Assembly: GCF_002100115.1 (NCBI RefSeq)
Contig: NZ_ANBM01000006.1
Span: 124,001-188,000, forward strand
Reading direction: 5' to 3'
From: Anaerovibrio sp. JC8
Lineage (GTDB): Bacteria; Bacillota; Negativicutes; Selenomonadales; Selenomonadaceae
Length of the DNA: 64,000 nucleotides
Within the stretch, counting starts at the first letter, position 1; each line of letters starts with the position of its first letter. Below are positions 59,510-64,000 of this stretch, piece after piece. The notes beneath the pieces were generated by a model. It did not search any database and was not told where the DNA came from. It saw only the letters and a program-made list of their open reading frames with translations. The position numbers and the translations under genes are program-made.

Positions 59510-60619
59510 CTACACAATTTTTCCGCGACAGGCAATTTCAATTTCATTTACCACCTTATCCCCGGAAATAAGATATGCTTTTTCATACAGATTACATACA
59601 GGACATATATGAACTGGTATTATACGAAGCTTGTCCCCTATTTCTATCTGATCATGAAAACCTTGGTTATTAATAATTCCATGTTCATCAAAAACCTTAT
59701 CAATATGTACCTCTGGATATTCATATATGGTTCCTAAGCCTGGAGTTGCACAAATTCCTACTGTTCTGCGCTGCATAGTCAGCCCCTTGGCCCCCACATC
59801 CACAATTATCCGTTCACTGGTGGGTTTACTTATAACCGTCGCAAGAACAGTGGCTGCACATTTATCCAAAGTACCGACTGCATTCCCCTGAGAAGCATCC
59901 ATTAAGGAATATGTACCCGGTCTAAGCTCGGTAATTCCGTCCAAAATTTCTACTCCATTCATGAAAGTAGGTGTAGCACCATAGCTGACGATTTCACATA
60001 TCATTCCATGTTCTTTTGCCATATTTGCAAAATAAATTGTCCTTTTCTGGGCATATTGGGCAATTTCTTTTAATTGATGAATATTTTCGGCACCGTAGCT
60101 GTTACCGTCATGGGAAAAAATGCCACCAAATTTCACAAATTCACACTTTTTTAGTTCTTCCAACAGATTGATAAAATCCTTATCTTCGATAATTCCAGAG
60201 CGATTTTCTCCGACTTCAATTTCAATAAGCACCGGAACTGAAACATTGTAAGCTGAAAAAACTTCTTCTGCCGCCGTAATATGGCACACGGAATCAACAC
60301 CAAAGGAAATCTTCACACCACTTCTGGCCAGTTGGGCAATTCTGTCCAATTTAGGTTTACCCACTATCTCATTAGCTATAAAAATATCCTTTATGCCATG
60401 CTGAGCCATACACTCCGCCTCGCCTACCTTGGCTACCGCTATTCCACAGGCACCAGCTTTCAACTGCATCTTGGCAATTTCCGGCATTTTGTGTGTTTTT
60501 GTATGAGGCCGTAAGTTAACCTTATTTTTATCAGCATAGGACTGCATATACACTAAATTTTTCTCCAGTCTTTCCCTGTCAATTAACAAAGCGGGAGTAT
60601 CTAAATCTCTATACAACAT
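59510..60619 (-). CDS. D-threonine aldolase/D-serine dehydratase-like PLP enzyme
   Basis: 369-aa fold-type III enzyme. The PLP lysine is in LRPHTKTHKMPEIAK near residue 37-47. The N-terminal barrel is of the alanine racemase kind. The C-terminal metal site HICPVCNLYEKAYLI (His and Cys ligands) is that of low-specificity D-threonine aldolase and DSD1 D-serine dehydratase. It cleaves or dehydrates D-3-hydroxy amino acids. The ATG at 60619 follows AGGAGGG; codons further upstream lack a ribosome site. It is the first gene of the five-gene operon. Confidence 0.92.
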   Translation of the reverse strand: MLYRDLDTPALLIDRERLEKNLVYMQSYADKNKVNLRPHTKTHKMPEIAKMQLKAGACGIAVAKVGEAECMAQHGIKDIFIANEIVGKPKLDRIAQLARSGVKISFGVDSVCHITAAEEVFSAYNVSVPVLIEIEVGENRSGIIEDKDFINLLEELKKCEFVKFGGIFSHDGNSYGAENIHQLKEIAQYAQKRTIYFANMAKEHGMICEIVSYGATPTFMNGVEILDGITELRPGTYSLMDASQGNAVGTLDKCAATVLATVISKPTSERIIVDVGAKGLTMQRRTVGICATPGLGTIYEYPEVHIDKVFDEHGIINNQGFHDQIEIGDKLRIIPVHICPVCNLYEKAYLISGDKVVNEIEIACRGKIV

Positions 60620-60716
60620 GTTCAGCCCTCCTAAATGAAAACTTACAAATATTTTATTTGCCATCATTTTATATATTTTTTTATACGGTGTCAATCAAAA
60701 TATATTTTTTTATATA

Positions 60717-60768
60717 AAAATATACTGGACAAACAGTCCTCAAAAACTGTTCTATCCAGTATATTCAA
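60717..60768 (-). terminator. Terminator/inverted repeat after the MFS gene
   Basis: Long inverted repeat AATATACTGGA..ACAG/CTGT..TCCAGTATATT between the MFS stop codon and the D-threonine-aldolase gene, followed on the minus strand by TTTTTATATAAAA. It probably ends the MFS transcript. Confidence 0.65.
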
Positions 60769-60778
60769 ATACAGTATA

Positions 60779-61957
60779 TTAATTTTGTGCCGGCAATGTG
60801 CGCCACAGAATAATCCCCAATACGGAAAAGCCCAACATAATATAGCCCAAGCCCAAAATAAAATCAGGCCATGGCAACGTTCCGGCCAACATTCCTACAC
60901 TTCCAAAAAAGGTTTGAACGAAATTTATCATGGCAGCAGCGGTACCAACATTTTCCTTTGTTTCCCGAAGCAGTATATCCATACTGAAAGGTCGTACCAT
61001 AGACTCAATGACAGTAAAAGGCAAAAATGACAATAGGAAAAAAACGGCCCCCATTTTGCCACCAAATAATACAGCTGCCGTGCTTATAATTGCCACCCCA
61101 AAGGAGAAGAGGATCAGCTGGTCATTTGTAAATTTACTTTTAATTCTAATGTATAGGATCGGACCCAAAACCGCCATAGCAGAGTTTATCGCAAAGAAAT
61201 AGCTGTATTCCTGGGCTGACAGCCCAAACTGCTCAATATACACAAAGGAGGATACCGCCAAATATGCCATATAAGGTGCTGCCAGCAAAGAAAACATGAG
61301 CAACAGCTGCATAAATCTTCTAAACTTGAGCAATTGCCCCAGCAAGGAAAAGGATTTTAATAAACTACCCTGATAACGCTTCTCTGACGGTAATGTCTCA
61401 GTTAATAAGCACGCAAGGATCAGGTTGATGATTCCCAAGCCTGTAAGCAGATAAAATGCTCCATGCCAGGAGGTGACCGTCAAAAGCAGGCCTCCGACAA
61501 TTGGGGCGCACATAGGAGCAATAACCCCCAGGGCCTGGCTGATAGCCAATATTTTTGTCATTAGCCTGCCCCTGAAGCATTCCTTGATCAGTGCTGTTGC
61601 GACAGTAATAACCGCACCTGCCCCAAACGCCTGCAGAATTCGCCCGGCAATTAAAACATAAATACTTTCAGCTAATGCACAGCTGAGGGATGCTGCTGTA
61701 TAAAGCACAGTACTAAATATAAGCACTTTTTTACGTCCATATTTATCGGTTACTGGGCCAAAAAATACAATACTTACAGCAAATACCACAAAAAATGCCG
61801 ACAGGGTCAACCCCACAAGAAAACTGTCTGCCATGAAATAATCTCCCATTTCCGGCATAGCAGGTAAATAAAGATCCGTAGACAGGGGTATAAACATATT
61901 CATAAATGTGATAAACCCTATCAGGGCCGGATTGTTCAAATGCTTCTGTCTTACCAT
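60779..61957 (-). CDS. MFS multidrug exporter, Bcr/CflA type
   Basis: 392-aa twelve-helix transporter. The signatures are PLSTDLYLPAMPEM near 25-38 (diagnostic of Bcr/CflA), GPVTDKYGRKKVLIFS in loop 2-3 and GAVITVATALIKECFRGR in helix 5. Known members export bicyclomycin, sulfonamides, dipeptides or cysteine. It is preceded by a promoter and a leader with an intrinsic terminator (61978-62080), suggesting induction by antitermination. AGGAGG precedes the ATG. It lies just upstream of the D-amino-acid operon but is separated by a terminator. Confidence 0.92.
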   Translation of the reverse strand: MVRQKHLNNPALIGFITFMNMFIPLSTDLYLPAMPEMGDYFMADSFLVGLTLSAFFVVFAVSIVFFGPVTDKYGRKKVLIFSTVLYTAASLSCALAESIYVLIAGRILQAFGAGAVITVATALIKECFRGRLMTKILAISQALGVIAPMCAPIVGGLLLTVTSWHGAFYLLTGLGIINLILACLLTETLPSEKRYQGSLLKSFSLLGQLLKFRRFMQLLLMFSLLAAPYMAYLAVSSFVYIEQFGLSAQEYSYFFAINSAMAVLGPILYIRIKSKFTNDQLILFSFGVAIISTAAVLFGGKMGAVFFLLSFLPFTVIESMVRPFSMDILLRETKENVGTAAAMINFVQTFFGSVGMLAGTLPWPDFILGLGYIMLGFSVLGIILWRTLPAQN

Positions 61958-61977
61958 AAAAACCTCCTAATAAAACA

Positions 61978-62080
61978 AAAAACCGGATAAGACTACGGCA
62001 GTGCCGCCATCTTATCCGGTATTATTAATACCCTCCGATGAGTACGTTGGATATGATAACACAGATATATTATTTGTCAA
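61978..62080 (-). promoter_or_regulatory. Promoter and terminator-containing leader of the MFS gene
   Basis: Minus strand -35 TTGACA (62075-62080), 16-nt spacer, -10 TATCAT (62053-62058). The leader carries GGAGGG, a small hairpin GGTATT/AATACC, then a strong hairpin ACCGGATAAGA/TCTTATCCGGT with TTTTTTG, 10 nt before the gene's ribosome site. Between the arms is ATGGCGGCACTGCCGTAG, a possible 5-codon frame. The hairpin could instead end the YkvI transcript, but the promoter placed before it favours attenuation. Confidence 0.6.
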
Positions 62081-62086
62081 CAGTTT

Positions 62087-63400
62087 TTATTCTTTTTTTA
62101 ACGGTGAACCCTTCATTGAAAGTTTTTCCTTGGCATAACCCTGTAAATCATCCGTTTTTTCCACCACTTCCTCAACATAGGCTTTAATGTCCTTCTTTAA
62201 ATCCTCCGTATCAGCAGCAGACATTTCACCTAATTTTTGAAAAGTTCGTTTGTTTTGGGCTGTAAATTCATAATCATCGTCATATTTGCGAAAAAGCAGC
62301 CTCATCATTTTTCTGCGCAAAAACTTTTCCCTGATTATATTTTCCCTCTCCTGAATCCAGGCAACAGTAAGCACCACCAAAAGCAGTATGCCCATATAGC
62401 CCAGCAGTGGATACATATAGTAAACCAGCTTGGTAAAACCGCCAAAGCTGCATATATACCCTACTGCCACAATACATATCAGCAAATAACGCATCTTTTT
62501 AAGATTATTGCCGGCAAACCGGCGGGCAGTAGCATAATACAGACTAAAGGCTGTATTAAAAATCAGGGCAAAAATAACCATCGCATACACCACAGCAACA
62601 CCCGGATGAATATTGTTGACTATGAGCAGCATGGGAATTTCCGCATCCTTAACCTTGTCCAAATTGGCAAACAGTGTCACTGCTGCACAGGCTACAATCA
62701 GGCCAATGATAGTACCGCCCAATGCACCGCCCTTTTCCGCATCACCAATACGAATTACGGAGCCTCCAAGCACAAAGGCCATTGATACGCCATTCATGGC
62801 ACAAAGGGCAAAATAATTAATTACCGACAACCATATATTAGGCATGGTTGGCTCCATTGTGCCAGCCAATGTATCAAGATAAGCATAGTCATAGGACTTG
62901 TCCCAGAAGGTATAACACGCCAATGACATTATCATTACTACAATAATTGGCGTAAAAATTCCCAATATTCGCGTAATCTTTTCAAAATCCATAAAGGACA
63001 CAACAATTACTGCAAGGGAGCACACCAAAGCCCCCAGCCAGCTGGCAATACCAAACTGCTGCTGCAGATTGGCTCCTGCCCCAGCTACCATAACAAAGCC
63101 CACAACGAAGCAGGATATTACCAAGGTTATATCAATAATACGATTTATGACAGGGTGAGTTATCTGCTCCAGCACATCCTGGTGGTTGCTTGACTGATAA
63201 TGGGACCCCAGGGTAACAATAATCCGTCCAAAAATTATATTCAATATACCCAGCAATACTACTCCAAGTATACCCATTTGTCCAAAACACAAAAAGTATT
63301 GCAGCATATCCTGACCGGAGGAAAGACCAGCACCAACTAAAACGCCCACATAAGCCAGGGCAATAGACAACGCCTCTTTACTTATGTGCAAAAAATTCAT
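62087..63400 (-). CDS. YkvI-like membrane transporter (COG3949)
   Basis: 437-aa protein with about ten helices over residues 10-355, beginning MNFLHISKEALSIALAYVGV then LVGAGLSSGQDMLQYF, the family's G-x-G-x-x-S-G-Q signature. A charged cytoplasmic tail of about 80 residues follows (KKDIKAYVEEVVEKTDDLQ). The family is related to branched-chain amino acid and LeuT-type carriers; the substrate is unknown. The ATG at 63400 follows GGAGGCGG; the frame extends further upstream without a ribosome site. Confidence 0.85.
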   Translation of the reverse strand: MNFLHISKEALSIALAYVGVLVGAGLSSGQDMLQYFLCFGQMGILGVVLLGILNIIFGRIIVTLGSHYQSSNHQDVLEQITHPVINRIIDITLVISCFVVGFVMVAGAGANLQQQFGIASWLGALVCSLAVIVVSFMDFEKITRILGIFTPIIVVMIMSLACYTFWDKSYDYAYLDTLAGTMEPTMPNIWLSVINYFALCAMNGVSMAFVLGGSVIRIGDAEKGGALGGTIIGLIVACAAVTLFANLDKVKDAEIPMLLIVNNIHPGVAVVYAMVIFALIFNTAFSLYYATARRFAGNNLKKMRYLLICIVAVGYICSFGGFTKLVYYMYPLLGYMGILLLVVLTVAWIQERENIIREKFLRRKMMRLLFRKYDDDYEFTAQNKRTFQKLGEMSAADTEDLKKDIKAYVEEVVEKTDDLQGYAKEKLSMKGSPLKKE

Positions 63401-63555
63401 GAAACCGCCTCCTAAAACAACAATTATTTTTTCATTATATAATACTTTACATAAAAATGTAAAACGAGACTCCGTTATCCCATGGTTCCAGGCAGGGAAT
63501 TTATCAATGGATATAGAATTATTAAAAGGCAAGATTTGTGCAAGGAGGATTTTCT

Positions 63556-64000
63556 ATGAATATTTTAAAAAACATTCTTGCTGATGTTTTTGACCTGCAT
63601 AAAGACCGGGCACCCCTGGATGAAATTACCGAACGTATTTATTCCGGTGGAACTCTTAAGGGCACAAATATGTGTATCTTAATTCTGGCCATATTCATTG
63701 CCTCCATTGGCCTGAATATGAACAGTACGGCTGTTATCATCGGTGCCATGCTCATTTCACCCCTAATGGGGGTTATTATGTCTATTGGCTATGGTATGGC
63801 TACCTATGACGGTGAATATGTTCGCGAGTCAGTCCTGAAGCTAGTTTTTCAGGTCACCCTGTCGGTTATGACCTCGGCAATATATTTCACCCTATCCCCT
63901 ATTGACACCGCTTCTTCCGAGCTGCTGGCCCGCACCGAGCCCACCATTTGGGATGTGCTCATAGCGATTTTTGGTGGTCTGGCCGGCATCATTGGCAGCA
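63556..64000 (+). CDS. DUF389 (TIGR00341-like) membrane protein, partial
   Basis: First 148 codons of a gene that runs off the right edge. After a short cytoplasmic start (MNILKNILADVFDLHKDRAP) come hydrophobic segments with IGLNMNSTAVIIGAMLISPL then MGVIMSIGYGMA, the diagnostic DUF389 motif. The family's function is unknown. AAGGAGG lies 8 nt before the ATG. It is divergent from the YkvI-like gene. Confidence 0.9.
   Translation, partial: MNILKNILADVFDLHKDRAPLDEITERIYSGGTLKGTNMCILILAIFIASIGLNMNSTAVIIGAMLISPLMGVIMSIGYGMATYDGEYVRESVLKLVFQVTLSVMTSAIYFTLSPIDTASSELLARTEPTIWDVLIAIFGGLAGIIGS

Noticed and set aside
61978-62020. MFS leader hairpin as simple terminator of the upstream YkvI gene
   Set aside because: Not excluded, but a good promoter lies between the YkvI stop and the hairpin, so the leader interpretation is preferred.

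Overview
The window looks like a chromosomal segment of an anaerobic diderm Firmicute of the Negativicutes (Selenomonas/Anaerovibrio type). The evidence is an outer-membrane porin carrying an N-terminal SLH domain, an RND efflux pump, a DcuA/DcuB-type C4-dicarboxylate carrier, a rubrerythrin-like protein, a BirA-controlled bioY operon, and Shine-Dalgarno and codon use typical of low-GC Firmicutes. No rRNA, tRNA, transposase, integrase or CRISPR array was seen. The only RNA genes recognised are tmRNA (ssrA) and a cobalamin riboswitch.

Layout. 1-11 kb: end of a lipoprotein gene under a B12 riboswitch, a chemotaxis receptor, an ABC importer (ATPase, permease, lipoprotein), a DcuB-like carrier, an HlyD/ABC-2 efflux pair behind a structured leader, and two small soluble proteins. 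11.5-15 kb: a HigBA-like toxin-antitoxin pair and a membrane protein/two-component operon whose regulator has a 1-nt frameshift at its N-terminus. 15-31 kb: an accessory region rich in dispersed repeats (R1, five copies; R2, a 242-bp direct repeat flanking about 10.6 kb; R3), with unrecognised genes, small-molecule exporters, a GNAT enzyme, an AraC regulator, the SLH porin and small exported proteins. 30.5-37.2 kb: three copies of the ssrA 3' end and its terminator delimit two cassettes (HEPN/MNT, UPF0175, and large unrecognised proteins behind sigma-28-like promoters). 37-44 kb: ssrA, an ASCH protein, an exported protein, an aldo-keto reductase, a 24-aa peptide gene, and the biotin-regulated operon bioY-ligase-hotdog-thiolase with a frameshifted ligase.

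44-55 kb holds the most unusual locus. It is a tightly packed operon encoding a STAS-condensation-domain fusion, a MATE-HATPase fusion, an RND pump and two DUF6056-like membrane proteins, divergent from a RelA/SpoT-like gene. The STAS and HATPase modules resemble a split SpoIIAA/SpoIIAB partner-switch pair attached to an acyltransferase-like enzyme and an exporter. 55-64 kb: an OhrR/rubrerythrin unit with visible OhrR boxes, a D-amino-acid/PLP/RidA/nitrilase operon, an MFS exporter behind a promoter plus terminator leader, a YkvI-like transporter, and the start of a DUF389 protein.

All functions are read from sequence motifs and family knowledge. No database search was run.
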